Of a stretch of 9,247 bases of DNA, positions 1 to 7,387 are shown piece by piece. How positions within the stretch are numbered: position 1 is the first letter of the stretch; each line of letters opens with the position of its first letter. A model generated the notes under the pieces. It was not told the DNA's origin and did no database searches. It saw nothing but the letters and a program-made list of their open reading frames with translations. The position numbers and the translations under genes are program-made. The stretch covers positions 1 to 9,247 of the forward strand of contig JAWUXM010000008.1 in NCBI GenBank assembly GCA_034111325.1, read 5' to 3'. The stretch is from JAWUXM01 sp034111325 (GTDB lineage: Bacteria; Pseudomonadota; Alphaproteobacteria; Rickettsiales; JABIRX01).

Positions 1-1961
1 CTGAACAATATATTCATAATTACCCACATTGCTGGCGGACGGACACGCCACTAATTTACAAAGCTATGCCTTCTTGGTATGTTAAAGTGACAGATTTTAA
101 GGATCGTATGGTTGAGCTAAACCAACAAATTAACTGGACACCAAACCATGTCAAAGATGGGTTATTCGGTAAATGGCTAGAGAATGCTCGTGATTGGTCA
201 ATTAGCCGTAATCGCTTTTGGGGTTGCCCTGTGCCAGTTTGGAAGTCGGATGACCCACAATATCCACGTCTTGATGTTTATGGCTCTATCGCAGAGATGG
301 AAAAGGATTTCGGCGTTGAAATAAAAGATTTACATCGTCCATTTATTGATGAATTAACTCGCCCAAATCCTGATGACCCAAGTGGAAAGTCAATGATGCG
401 TCGGGTGAGTGATGTTCTCGATTGTTGGTTTGAATCTGGCTCTATGCCTTATGCGCAAGCACATTACCCATTTGAAAATAAAGACTGGTTTGAGGGGCAT
501 TTCCCAGCGGATTTCATTGTTGAATATCAAGCACAAACAAGAGGGTGGTTTTATACTTTGATGGTTCTCTCAACTGCCTTATTTGACAAACCGCCATTTT
601 TAAACTGTATTTGCCACGGAGTAATTCTTGATGAGAATTCGCAAAAGCTTTCTAAACGCCTGCGTAACTATGCAGACCCACATGATATTTTCGCAAGCTA
701 TGGAGCTGATGCTATGCGTTGGTTTATGGCGAAAAGCACGGTGATGCGCGGAAATGATTTAAATATTGATAAGGACGGAAATGCAATTCGTGAGACTTTG
801 CGTCTTTCGCTCAAACCAATTTGGAATAGTTATAATTTCTTCACGCTTTACGCTAATGCAGATAATCTACAGGCGGAATTTGACCTAACTTCTGACAATC
901 TGCTGGATCGTTATATTCTATCAAAAACCAAGCACTTAGTTCTAGAAGTTAAGAGATCACTTGATGATTATGATACGCCAAATGCTTGCAGTCTAAGTGA
1001 GAGTTTTTTTGAAATTCTTAATAATTGGTACATAAGACGCAATCGTCAGCGTTTCTGGAATTCTGAAAAGAATCAAGACAAGCAAAGTGCCTATAATACA
1101 CTTTATTCAGTGTTGCACATCACAATGCGCGCAATTGCGCCATTGCTTCCTTTCATTAGTGAGGAGATCTTTAAAGCATTAGATCAAAAAGCGGTTTCGG
1201 TGCATTTAGAGGATTTTCCTGATGTTAGTAGTATCAAAGAAGATGCTGAATTAGTTGCTAAAATGGATAATGTTCGAGAGGTTTGTAACGCTGCATTATC
1301 AATTCGTGCGAAGGAAAATTTACGTATTCGTTTGCCTTTAGCGGAGCTGAAAATAATTGGCTCTTCTTTACTTAATTTGGCTGATTATGCAGATATCATC
1401 GCTGATGAACTAAATGTAAAAAAAGTTTCTTTTATTGAAGATTTAGGAGATTTAGCTGAATTAAAATTACAGCTCAATTTTCCTATTTTAGGCAAGAGAT
1501 TAGGAGCAAGGATGAAAGAAATCGCTAGCGCTTGTAGAGAAGGCAAATGGCAAAAAACTGCTGAAGGAGTGCAGATCTCCGATGTTACATTGCAGCCAGA
1601 AGAATATAGCCTTGCGCTAGTTCCTAAAGATCAGAAATCAATGTTAGCACTTTCCAGCAATGATGCGTTAATCGCTCTTGATTTAAATATTACTAAAGAA
1701 TTAGAGCAAGAAGGTTTAGCACGCGACATTGTCCGCCTTATTCAGCAAGACCGTAAAGCAAAAGATTTTGATATTTCTGATCATATAAAAGTTGAATTAG
1801 GACAAGTAACAAAGTCAGTTAGTGAATCCATCGGGCAATTTTCTGATTATATTAAAAAGCAGGTTTTGGCGGATGACATAATTATTGCTGATAATGGTGA
1901 TTATGAATTTACACATGAGTTGGAAGGAGAGAAATTGCTAATTAATTTGACGAAGGTTTAA
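1..1961 (+). CDS. ileS: Isoleucyl-tRNA synthetase, IleS2 type (5' end missing, partial)
   Basis: Charges tRNA-Ile with isoleucine in the cytoplasm. The frame is open from base 3 to the stop at 1959-1961 (652 residues visible). The ATG at 66 is internal, because the codons before it read YPHCWRTDTPLIYKAMPSW, a conserved class I IleS stretch. The N-terminal part with the HIGH motif and most of the editing domain lies off the left edge. Visible parts are the catalytic-core segment DCWFESGSMPYA (about 420-455), the class I signature as KLSKR (645-659) followed by LRNYADP, the anticodon-binding helical domain with NWYIRRNRQRFW (about 1024-1059), and a C-terminal region without the cysteine-rich zinc finger of bacterial IleS1. 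K(M/L)SKRLxNY and the absence of the zinc finger are hallmarks of the eukaryote-like IleS2 family, which usually exceeds 1000 residues. I infer a full-length protein of about that size. No disruption is seen. Confidence 0.96.
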   Translation, partial: EQYIHNYPHCWRTDTPLIYKAMPSWYVKVTDFKDRMVELNQQINWTPNHVKDGLFGKWLENARDWSISRNRFWGCPVPVWKSDDPQYPRLDVYGSIAEMEKDFGVEIKDLHRPFIDELTRPNPDDPSGKSMMRRVSDVLDCWFESGSMPYAQAHYPFENKDWFEGHFPADFIVEYQAQTRGWFYTLMVLSTALFDKPPFLNCICHGVILDENSQKLSKRLRNYADPHDIFASYGADAMRWFMAKSTVMRGNDLNIDKDGNAIRETLRLSLKPIWNSYNFFTLYANADNLQAEFDLTSDNLLDRYILSKTKHLVLEVKRSLDDYDTPNACSLSESFFEILNNWYIRRNRQRFWNSEKNQDKQSAYNTLYSVLHITMRAIAPLLPFISEEIFKALDQKAVSVHLEDFPDVSSIKEDAELVAKMDNVREVCNAALSIRAKENLRIRLPLAELKIIGSSLLNLADYADIIADELNVKKVSFIEDLGDLAELKLQLNFPILGKRLGARMKEIASACREGKWQKTAEGVQISDVTLQPEEYSLALVPKDQKSMLALSSNDALIALDLNITKELEQEGLARDIVRLIQQDRKAKDFDISDHIKVELGQVTKSVSESIGQFSDYIKKQVLADDIIIADNGDYEFTHELEGEKLLINLTKV

Positions 1962-1968
1962 ACCCTGC

Positions 1969-1992
1969 GTCATCCTGAACTCGTTTCAGGAT
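1969..1992. repeat. Palindromic hairpin unit 1 downstream of ileS
   Basis: Starts GTCAT and contains an exact 8-base inverted repeat, ATCCTGAA (1972-1979) and TTCAGGAT (1985-1992), with a five-base loop CTCGT. It begins eight bases after the ileS stop. The following bases up to a run of eight T (2013-2020) show no matching second arm of the element. The GTCAT..CCTGAA start is shared with the two larger hairpin units downstream, which suggests a related dispersed palindromic element. The hairpin could protect or end the ileS transcript, but the T run lies 20 bases from the stem, so it is not a classic intrinsic terminator. Confidence 0.7.
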
Positions 1993-2023
1993 TACATATC
2001 GGGAGATTCTAGTTTTTTTTGGT

Positions 2024-2061
2024 GTCATTGCCTGAATCCGTAGGATTCTAGGGCAATCCAT
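2024..2061 (+). repeat. Palindromic hairpin unit 2 (left arm of a large inverted repeat)
   Basis: Self-complementary unit. TTGCC (2028-2032) pairs with GGCAA (2052-2056), and GAATCC (2034-2039) pairs with GGATTC (2042-2047) around a short loop. A small asymmetric bulge separates the two stem segments. The unit is repeated in inverted orientation at 2092-2131: by hand alignment about 32 of 40 columns are identical, including both ends (GTCATT and AATCCAT). Size, palindromic form and intergenic position resemble the small palindromic elements scattered in Rickettsiales genomes; membership of a named family is not established here. Confidence 0.75.
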
Positions 2062-2091
2062 AGCCTTATAAAAGAATCTTCTTGTTTATTC

Positions 2092-2131
2092 ATGGATTAC
2101 CTTAGAATTCCTTTGGAATTCAGGTAATGAC
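2092..2131 (-). repeat. Palindromic hairpin unit 3 (right arm, inverted copy of unit 2)
   Basis: Inverted copy of the unit at 2024-2061. It forms its own hairpin: TTACC (2097-2101) pairs with GGTAA (2123-2127), and GAATTCC (2105-2111) pairs with GGAATTC (2115-2121) around loop TTT. Relative to unit 2 the outer stem carries A-T where the other has G-C, on both sides of the stem, so pairing is preserved by a double change. The two units lie 30 bases apart and could also pair with each other as one long stem, giving a cruciform-type region immediately upstream of gpsA. Confidence 0.75.
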
Positions 2132-2143
2132 GATAACTATAAA
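2113..2143 (+). promoter_or_regulatory. Possible gpsA promoter overlapping hairpin unit 3
   Basis: A TATAAA box (2138-2143) lies about 20 bases before the gpsA start codon. The best -35 candidate is TTGGAA (2113-2118), with a long 19-base spacer, inside the right half of hairpin unit 3. Both boxes are imperfect and AT-rich DNA gives such matches by chance. It is recorded because gpsA follows a 202-base gap after ileS and probably needs its own start. Confidence 0.25.
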
Positions 2144-2163
2144 ATAACTCAATAAGGTACAAC

Positions 2164-3114
2164 ATGAAAATTGCAGTAATAGGTGGAGGTGCATGGGGAA
2201 CGGCAATTTCTGATCTTTTAGCACGTAACGGTAACGAAATAATTCTTTGGGCGCGCGAGGAAGAAGTGGTTGAGGGCATAAATACACAACATGAAAACAC
2301 TGTGTTTTTACCGCAAGTTAAATTATCTGAGAATTTAAAAGCCACTTCTGAATTGGTGGATATATCTGATAGTAAAATTATATTTGTTGTAACGCCAGCT
2401 CAATTTACCGCCGCAGTGGTTAGGGATTTAAAAATCAAAACAGATACTGCGATTGTTATTTGTAATAAAGGAATAGAGATTTCTTCGCTTAAATTAATGA
2501 GTGATGTGGTTGGTGAGATATTCCCTAAAAATCCTTTATTTGCCATGTCAGGGCCAAATTTTGCTATTGAAGTTGCCAATAATTCGCCCGCAGTAACGTC
2601 AATTGCTGGTAGTGATAAACAGGTAGCTGAAAAAGTCATACAGGCTCTACAAAATGACAAATTTCGTCCGATTTATTGTGCTGATATTATTGGTGCTGAA
2701 ATTGGCGGGGCAATTAAAAATATCATTGCTATTGCAGTTGGTATGGCAACAGCTCTCAAAGCAACGGAAAGTGCAAAAGCTGCAATTATTGCACAAGGCT
2801 TAAAGGAGATGGCGATGTTAACTGTAAAACTTGGTGGCAAGGCAGAAACAATGTTAGAACCATGCGGAGTGGGGGATTTAGTACTGACTTGTTCAAGCCG
2901 TCAATCACGCAATATGTCTCTTGGTTTCGCTATTGGTGAAGGGCAATCTTTTGAAGAGATTCAAGCAAAAAGACAGACAGTTGCCGAAGGTGCAGCTACG
3001 GCTAAAGCTTTGGTCGAGTTAATCAGTAAGCTTGGGTTGCAGCTAGAAGTATGTCAAAAGACTTATCAAATCCTTTATGAAAATCTTCCTGTCGAGGAGA
3101 TTCTTAATCTTTAA
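2164..3114 (+). CDS. gpsA: NAD(P)H-dependent glycerol-3-phosphate dehydrogenase
   Basis: Reduces dihydroxyacetone phosphate to sn-glycerol 3-phosphate, the backbone for phospholipid synthesis, in the cytoplasm. The 316 residues are close to the usual family length. The N-terminal Rossmann fold shows the dinucleotide-binding glycines in MKIAVIGGGAWGTA (residues 1-14). Conserved CNKGIE carries Lys102, and GGAIKN carries the catalytic-type Lys185. The C-terminal helical domain has the family signature CGVGDLVLT (Asp238) followed by QSRN (residues 247-250). AAGG at 2154-2157 is a plausible ribosome binding site six bases before the ATG. The gene stands alone on the + strand between a repeat-rich gap and a converging gene whose stop codon lies inside its last codons (11-base overlap). 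Confidence 0.97.
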   Translation: MKIAVIGGGAWGTAISDLLARNGNEIILWAREEEVVEGINTQHENTVFLPQVKLSENLKATSELVDISDSKIIFVVTPAQFTAAVVRDLKIKTDTAIVICNKGIEISSLKLMSDVVGEIFPKNPLFAMSGPNFAIEVANNSPAVTSIAGSDKQVAEKVIQALQNDKFRPIYCADIIGAEIGGAIKNIIAIAVGMATALKATESAKAAIIAQGLKEMAMLTVKLGGKAETMLEPCGVGDLVLTCSSRQSRNMSLGFAIGEGQSFEEIQAKRQTVAEGAATAKALVELISKLGLQLEVCQKTYQILYENLPVEEILNL

Positions 3115-4642
3115 TTTTCTTGATAAAGGCAAGGCAGAGAATAAAGCCAATTAAGGCAAAAATCGGTTTATTGCCATACTTAGAGAAAATCGTCGTTTTG
3201 CTGGTTTTTTTTGGTAATTTGCTATCTATCACGCCTTCTTCATCTAAACCTAATTTTTCTATGACTCTTCCATAAGGGTCGATCACGGCGCTAATTCCTG
3301 CATTTGCAGCTCGGATCATAGGTAAACCTTCTTCAATTGCGCGGCTTTTAATTATGTCAAAATGTTGATAAGGGCCAGAGCTAATATTTATACCATTTAT
3401 GGCGCGATAAAACCATATGTCATTGGTAATATTCAAAAGCCATTCACTCTTAGGGCTAGCGACTTGATGTGGGAAAATCCCGTCATAGCAGATTAATGGT
3501 GTAAAGTTTGAGCCTTTAACATTGAAGGTTTTAAGAGATTTCCCTGCTGTAAAATCTTGCCCGAGATTAACCAGTGAGTCAAAAGGAATGAGTTTGCGAT
3601 GTGGAATATATTCACCAAAAGGTACTAAGTTTATTTTGTCATAATAGTTAACAACTTTTGCCTCATCATTAAGCAGTAAAATACTATTGAAATAAAGGCT
3701 CTTTTCATAACGTGGTGCTCCAGTAATTAAAAATGCACCTTGCGGAATTGCAGCTTTAAGAAATGTAAAGTCATCATCATCTTTATCAACAGGAAAAGAA
3801 ACGCCGCTTTCTGGCCAAATAACAAGGTCGGCAGAGCTATTATATGCAGCACTAAGTTTAATATGTTTATTCATATTGTTGATTAAATTTTTTCTTTGAA
3901 AGCCATGATGCTTTGTAATATTTGGGTGGATAATTCTTAGGTTTAAATTTGTGAATTCTTGTTCATTAGGGATCCGTTGCATGCCAAATATTTGTAGAGC
4001 AGCTAATAAAGTTAGGGAGAATAAAATAGGAGAAACAGATAATTTTCTGTAAATAATAAAGTCTCTTAAAGATAGATAGGGCAGGGATGCAATTAGAACT
4101 GTTAAAAAGCTTAAGCCATATATGCCGCTGATAGATATGATTTGTGGCACATGATCAGAAAAACTCCAGCTATAGCCGATTAGATTCCATGGGAAGCCTG
4201 TAGTATCGATAAGTAATAAACTATAACCACGGATAATTTCTAAACCAGTCCAAATTGCAGAAAATACAATGACTTTTGCTAAGCTCTTAATGTTTAAAGT
4301 GAAGAGTAGCAGGAAAACAATGGCAATATAAAAGGCAAAGAAGCTTGGTACAATTAAGATAATTAGTGGCGTGGCCCAAGCGTAACTATCACCTGCAACA
4401 AGAAAGGAAAAGGCAACCCAATAGGTGGAAGTTAGGAAAAAGCCAAAGCCGTACAAAAAGCCTAGCCAAAAGGCTTCTTTTCTATTTTGGACAAAGCTTA
4501 ATATGTGTAGAATTAACGGAAAGCTTATGAATAAGAGTGGAAAAGCATAGATTGGAGCTGTAGTAAGGCCTAAAAGTAAGCCTAAAAACAAGCTTGCAGC
4601 ATAACGTAATTTTGCTGTCTGCGTCAGTTTGTCTAATAACAT
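3104..4642 (-). CDS. lnt: Apolipoprotein N-acyltransferase
   Basis: Transfers the third acyl chain from a phospholipid to the N-terminal cysteine of lipoproteins, in the inner membrane with the active site facing the periplasm. The 512 residues match the E. coli length. The N-terminal half (about residues 12-220) is a series of hydrophobic helices. The nitrilase-like domain follows, with the catalytic triad visible as Glu278 in WPESG, Lys336 in YYDKINLVPFGEYIP and Cys385 in LICYDG. A last membrane helix (about 490-507) ends in basic residues. Compared with the usual NDxWYGxSSGPYQH segment there are about seven extra residues between Trp410 and SGPYQH, with the frame intact. AGGAG (4646-4650 on the complement) sits just ahead of the ATG. 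The gene starts 16 bases after tlyC, so it is probably the last gene of the operon. Confidence 0.96.
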   Translation of the reverse strand: MLLDKLTQTAKLRYAASLFLGLLLGLTTAPIYAFPLLFISFPLILHILSFVQNRKEAFWLGFLYGFGFFLTSTYWVAFSFLVAGDSYAWATPLIILIVPSFFAFYIAIVFLLLFTLNIKSLAKVIVFSAIWTGLEIIRGYSLLLIDTTGFPWNLIGYSWSFSDHVPQIISISGIYGLSFLTVLIASLPYLSLRDFIIYRKLSVSPILFSLTLLAALQIFGMQRIPNEQEFTNLNLRIIHPNITKHHGFQRKNLINNMNKHIKLSAAYNSSADLVIWPESGVSFPVDKDDDDFTFLKAAIPQGAFLITGAPRYEKSLYFNSILLLNDEAKVVNYYDKINLVPFGEYIPHRKLIPFDSLVNLGQDFTAGKSLKTFNVKGSNFTPLICYDGIFPHQVASPKSEWLLNITNDIWFYRAINGINISSGPYQHFDIIKSRAIEEGLPMIRAANAGISAVIDPYGRVIEKLGLDEEGVIDSKLPKKTSKTTIFSKYGNKPIFALIGFILCLAFIKKIKD

Positions 4643-4658
4643 GAGCTCCTGAAAATAG

Positions 4659-5525
4659 TTAGAGGATTTTAACGATTACTTTTTTGATGAATCTTGGCCC
4701 AGCATCTTTTATGTGAAATTCCAAATTCTTAAAAGTAATGACTTCACCTTTGGTTGGAATTTTATTGGCAATTTCAGAGATTAAACCGCCTAAAGTTTCG
4801 ACATCTTTAAACTCATTATCTACTGCTAATTTAAAAGTTAGTTTATTTTCTAACTCATCAATTTTAATGCGGGCGTTAACTTCAAAAACTTTATCACTAA
4901 TTGTAACAATATTGTGCTCTTCCTCGTCATCATGTTCATCTTCGATTTCACCGACAATTTCTTCCATGAGGTCTTCCATAGTTACTAAGCCATCAGTTCC
5001 ACCATATTCATCAAGCACGATGGCGATGTGAATGCGCGAAGAGCGCATTTCCATCAACAAATCACTAACGCGCATTGAGGGAGGAACAAAAAGGATTTTT
5101 CTAATAACATTAGAGATTGCAAATTTCTTTTTGCTGCCAAGAAATGGGATAATGTCTTTGATATGAATAAAGCCTTTGATATTATCTAGTGAGCCGTCAG
5201 AAACAGGCATTCTTGTATGTCTTTCTTCAATGAGGACTTCTTTAATGATTTTTAGCGAAGAGCTCTTATCAATAGTGATAATATCATCGCGTGGTACCAT
5301 TACATCTTCAACTTTGATCTCGGCAAAATTAACGGCATTTTTAAGAATCTCTTTCTGTTCAATACCAAGCTCACGATGATTATCTTCATTTTCATGGACA
5401 ATCTCAGCTATAGTGTTTTTCAGAGAATTTGGTGATGCGTCAGCATTTTTTTTGAAAATATTTGCGATAAATATACAAGACTTACTGGCAAAATTAGGCG
5501 TCTCCGATGTTTCTTCGTTTTTCAT
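4659..5525 (-). CDS. tlyC: TlyC/CorC-family CBS-domain protein
   Basis: Member of the hemolysin C / CorC family. In enterobacteria CorC is tied to magnesium and cobalt efflux; in Rickettsia the homologue is annotated as hemolysin TlyC. The 288 residues contain two CBS domains (about 73-128, with VEDVMVPRDDI, and about 140-198, with DEYGGTDGLVTMEDLMEEIVGEIEDE given here only as landmarks DEYGG at 172-176 and IVGEI at 190-194), then the CorC/HlyC transporter-associated domain (about 205-288). An acidic run (about 194-203) separates the last two. There is no membrane-spanning CNNM/DUF21 domain, so this is the soluble short form. The upstream bases show no convincing ribosome binding site; the ATG is chosen because the length fits. 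Whether it lyses cells or modulates ion transport cannot be told from sequence. Confidence 0.92.
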   Translation of the reverse strand: MKNEETSETPNFASKSCIFIANIFKKNADASPNSLKNTIAEIVHENEDNHRELGIEQKEILKNAVNFAEIKVEDVMVPRDDIITIDKSSSLKIIKEVLIEERHTRMPVSDGSLDNIKGFIHIKDIIPFLGSKKKFAISNVIRKILFVPPSMRVSDLLMEMRSSRIHIAIVLDEYGGTDGLVTMEDLMEEIVGEIEDEHDDEEEHNIVTISDKVFEVNARIKIDELENKLTFKLAVDNEFKDVETLGGLISEIANKIPTKGEVITFKNLEFHIKDAGPRFIKKVIVKIL

Positions 5526-5560
5526 TTTTATAAATGATGATTAACAAGAGTAATATAACG

Positions 5561-6040
5561 TTATAAATAAGGATTAGCAATATTAAATTGCTTGAGGATT
5601 TTGATTTCTAAATCTTCCATAATTTCTTGTTCAGCCTTTTGCATGTGGTCGTGCCCGAGCAAGTGTAGTGTGCCATGTGTCAGCATGTGGGCAAAATGCT
5701 CCTTGAATGGTTTTTCCTGTTCTTCCGATTCTCTATTGATTGTTTCAAATGCAATTATGATATCGCCTAGGTTAACAAACTCAGGATTAAGATTTTCAGT
5801 AGTTAAATCATGATTTGGAAAAGATAATACGTTAGTTGCTTTATCTTTCTGGCGATATTCCTTATTTAATTTCTGAACCGCTGCATCATTAGTTAAAACC
5901 AAAGAGATCTCAATATGCTCGGCTTTTATAAGATTAGTTTTAGCTATTACCGCGCTCATTAACTCATCGCAATATTCTTCAAGATCTTTGATTTGCTCAT
6001 TCCAGGGTGGGTAATCGATTGTAATATCTATTTCTAGCAT
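5561..6040 (-). CDS. ybeY: Endoribonuclease YbeY (rRNA maturation factor)
   Basis: Single-strand endoribonuclease involved in 16S rRNA 3' end maturation and ribosome quality control. The 159 residues match the family. The zinc-binding signature H-x3-H-x5-H is present as THGTLHLLGHDH, with His122, His126 and His132. The conserved upstream segment EYRQKDKATNVLSF supplies Arg63. The ATG lies inside the end of miaB (seven-base overlap), and the ribosome binding site GGTGAG (6043-6048 on the complement) is made from the last miaB codons, which points to translational coupling. The common alphaproteobacterial neighbour phoH, often found between miaB and ybeY, is absent. Confidence 0.96.
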   Translation of the reverse strand: MLEIDITIDYPPWNEQIKDLEEYCDELMSAVIAKTNLIKAEHIEISLVLTNDAAVQKLNKEYRQKDKATNVLSFPNHDLTTENLNPEFVNLGDIIIAFETINRESEEQEKPFKEHFAHMLTHGTLHLLGHDHMQKAEQEIMEDLEIKILKQFNIANPYL

Positions 6041-7374
6041 ATCTCACCATTTAAACTATACGGAGCCGCGTGAGTGATTTTTACATTGCAGATTTTACCT
6101 AAATATTCTTCTGCTATATCAACGCAAACAGGCTGGAGGAATTCACTCCTACCGATTAATTGACCATCTTTCTTGCCCTTGCGATCAAACAAAACTTTCA
6201 TCTCTTTGCCTAAACATGTTTTGTTGAAGCCATATTGCTTTTCATCAAGTAGGTCTTGTAAGGTAGCGAGCCTAGCAGTTTTAACCTCTTCAGGAATTTG
6301 GTCTTTGCTATTTGCTGCGGGTGTTCCTGGGCGTGGGCTATATTTAAACGAAAAACATTGAGCGTAGTTCATTTTGCGGACTAGCTCCAGAGTATCATTA
6401 AAATCTTCATCAGTTTCGCCAGGGAAGCCAACAATAAAATCAGATGAGAAAACTAAGCCAGGGCGAGCAATTTCAAGCTTTTTAATAATTGCTAAATATT
6501 CGTTTGCTTTATGTTTGCGATTCATTTTATCCAAAATACGGTCAGAGCCAGATTGAATTGGTAAATGTAAAAAAGGCATAAGCTTTTTCTCGGTAGCATG
6601 TGCTTCATATAATTCATCATGCATATCACGCGGATGCGATGTTATGTAGCGAATGCGTTCTATGCCGTCAATTTTCGCCAGGATCTTTATTAATTTACCT
6701 AATGAGCAGACATTACCTTGTTCATCAAGGCCATGATAGGCATTTACATTTTGTCCAAGCAGCGTGATTTCCTTCATGCCTTTATCTGCAAGACTCTGCG
6801 CTTCTTTTAAAATTTCAGTTAGGGAGCGTGAGAATTCAGCGCCGCGTGTATAAGGTACAACGCAAAATGTGCAGAATTTATCACAGCCTTCTTGAATCGA
6901 AAGAAAGCCAGTAATTGCTGATTGTTTCTCTATATTGGCGAGTGAATCAAATTTATCTTCTGGTGAGAAATCAAGATTTAGTAAGTGCCGTCCTTGTTTT
7001 TTATTAATGTCGCGAATGAGGGCAGGGAGATTATGAAAAGATTGTGAGCCAACTACAATATCAACAAAAGGCGCACGTTTAAAAATTTGGTTACCTTCTG
7101 CTTGCCCAACGCAACCGGCAACAGCGATAATCATTTCCTTATTATTCTTCTCTTTTGATTTATTGATGCGGCCTAAATCTGAATAGACTTTTTCGGCAGC
7201 TTTCTCACGAATATGGCAAGTGTTCAGTACAACCATATCAGCGTCTTGATATTGTTCAGTTTTTTGATAACCAAGCGGTAATATTAAATCTTCCATACGC
7301 TCAGAATCATAAACATTCATCTGGCAACCGTAAGTTTTGATATATAGTTTTTTAGGCGATGTATTGGGGAGCAT
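6034..7374 (-). CDS. miaB: tRNA-2-methylthio-N6-dimethylallyladenosine synthase
   Basis: Radical SAM methylthiotransferase that adds the methylthio group to i6A37 of tRNAs reading UNN codons. The start at 7374 gives 446 residues. The N-terminal UPF0004 domain has three cluster cysteines: Cys17 in TYGCQMN, Cys53 in LNTCHIR and Cys88 in AGCVGQ. The radical SAM cluster motif CxxxCxxC is in GCDKFCTFC (Cys164, 168, 171). A TRAM RNA-binding domain forms the C-terminus (about the last 65 residues). The frame extends upstream to a TTG at 7440, but that would overlap fur by 53 bases; the ATG at 7374 has AAGGA about ten bases upstream, overlapping the fur stop codon, and gives the usual family length. 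The gap to fur is 13 bases; the 3' end overlaps ybeY. Confidence 0.96.
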   Translation of the reverse strand: MLPNTSPKKLYIKTYGCQMNVYDSERMEDLILPLGYQKTEQYQDADMVVLNTCHIREKAAEKVYSDLGRINKSKEKNNKEMIIAVAGCVGQAEGNQIFKRAPFVDIVVGSQSFHNLPALIRDINKKQGRHLLNLDFSPEDKFDSLANIEKQSAITGFLSIQEGCDKFCTFCVVPYTRGAEFSRSLTEILKEAQSLADKGMKEITLLGQNVNAYHGLDEQGNVCSLGKLIKILAKIDGIERIRYITSHPRDMHDELYEAHATEKKLMPFLHLPIQSGSDRILDKMNRKHKANEYLAIIKKLEIARPGLVFSSDFIVGFPGETDEDFNDTLELVRKMNYAQCFSFKYSPRPGTPAANSKDQIPEEVKTARLATLQDLLDEKQYGFNKTCLGKEMKVLFDRKGKKDGQLIGRSEFLQPVCVDIAEEYLGKICNVKITHAAPYSLNGEIC

Positions 7375-7387
7375 GAGTTGTAGGTCC

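Noticed and set aside
66..68. ATG at 66 as the true start of ileS
   Set aside because: The codons from base 3 to 65 encode a conserved IleS segment in the same frame, so the gene continues off the left edge.
2097..2345. Small minus-strand frame across the repeat and the start of gpsA
   Set aside because: It is antisense to the gpsA Rossmann-fold codons and to the hairpin unit, with no recognisable motif or ribosome binding site.
3098..3120. Possible intrinsic terminator at the end of gpsA
   Set aside because: The stem is only five base pairs and nearly all A-T, and the T tract is interrupted; too weak to annotate.
4738..5031. Serine-rich + strand frame opposite tlyC
   Set aside because: Low-complexity Ser-rich peptide from the antisense of Glu/Asp-rich codons in a well-identified gene.
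5555..5564. Palindrome ATAACGTTAT between ybeY and tlyC as an operator
   Set aside because: Ten bases, overlaps the ybeY stop codon, and such palindromes are common by chance in AT-rich DNA.
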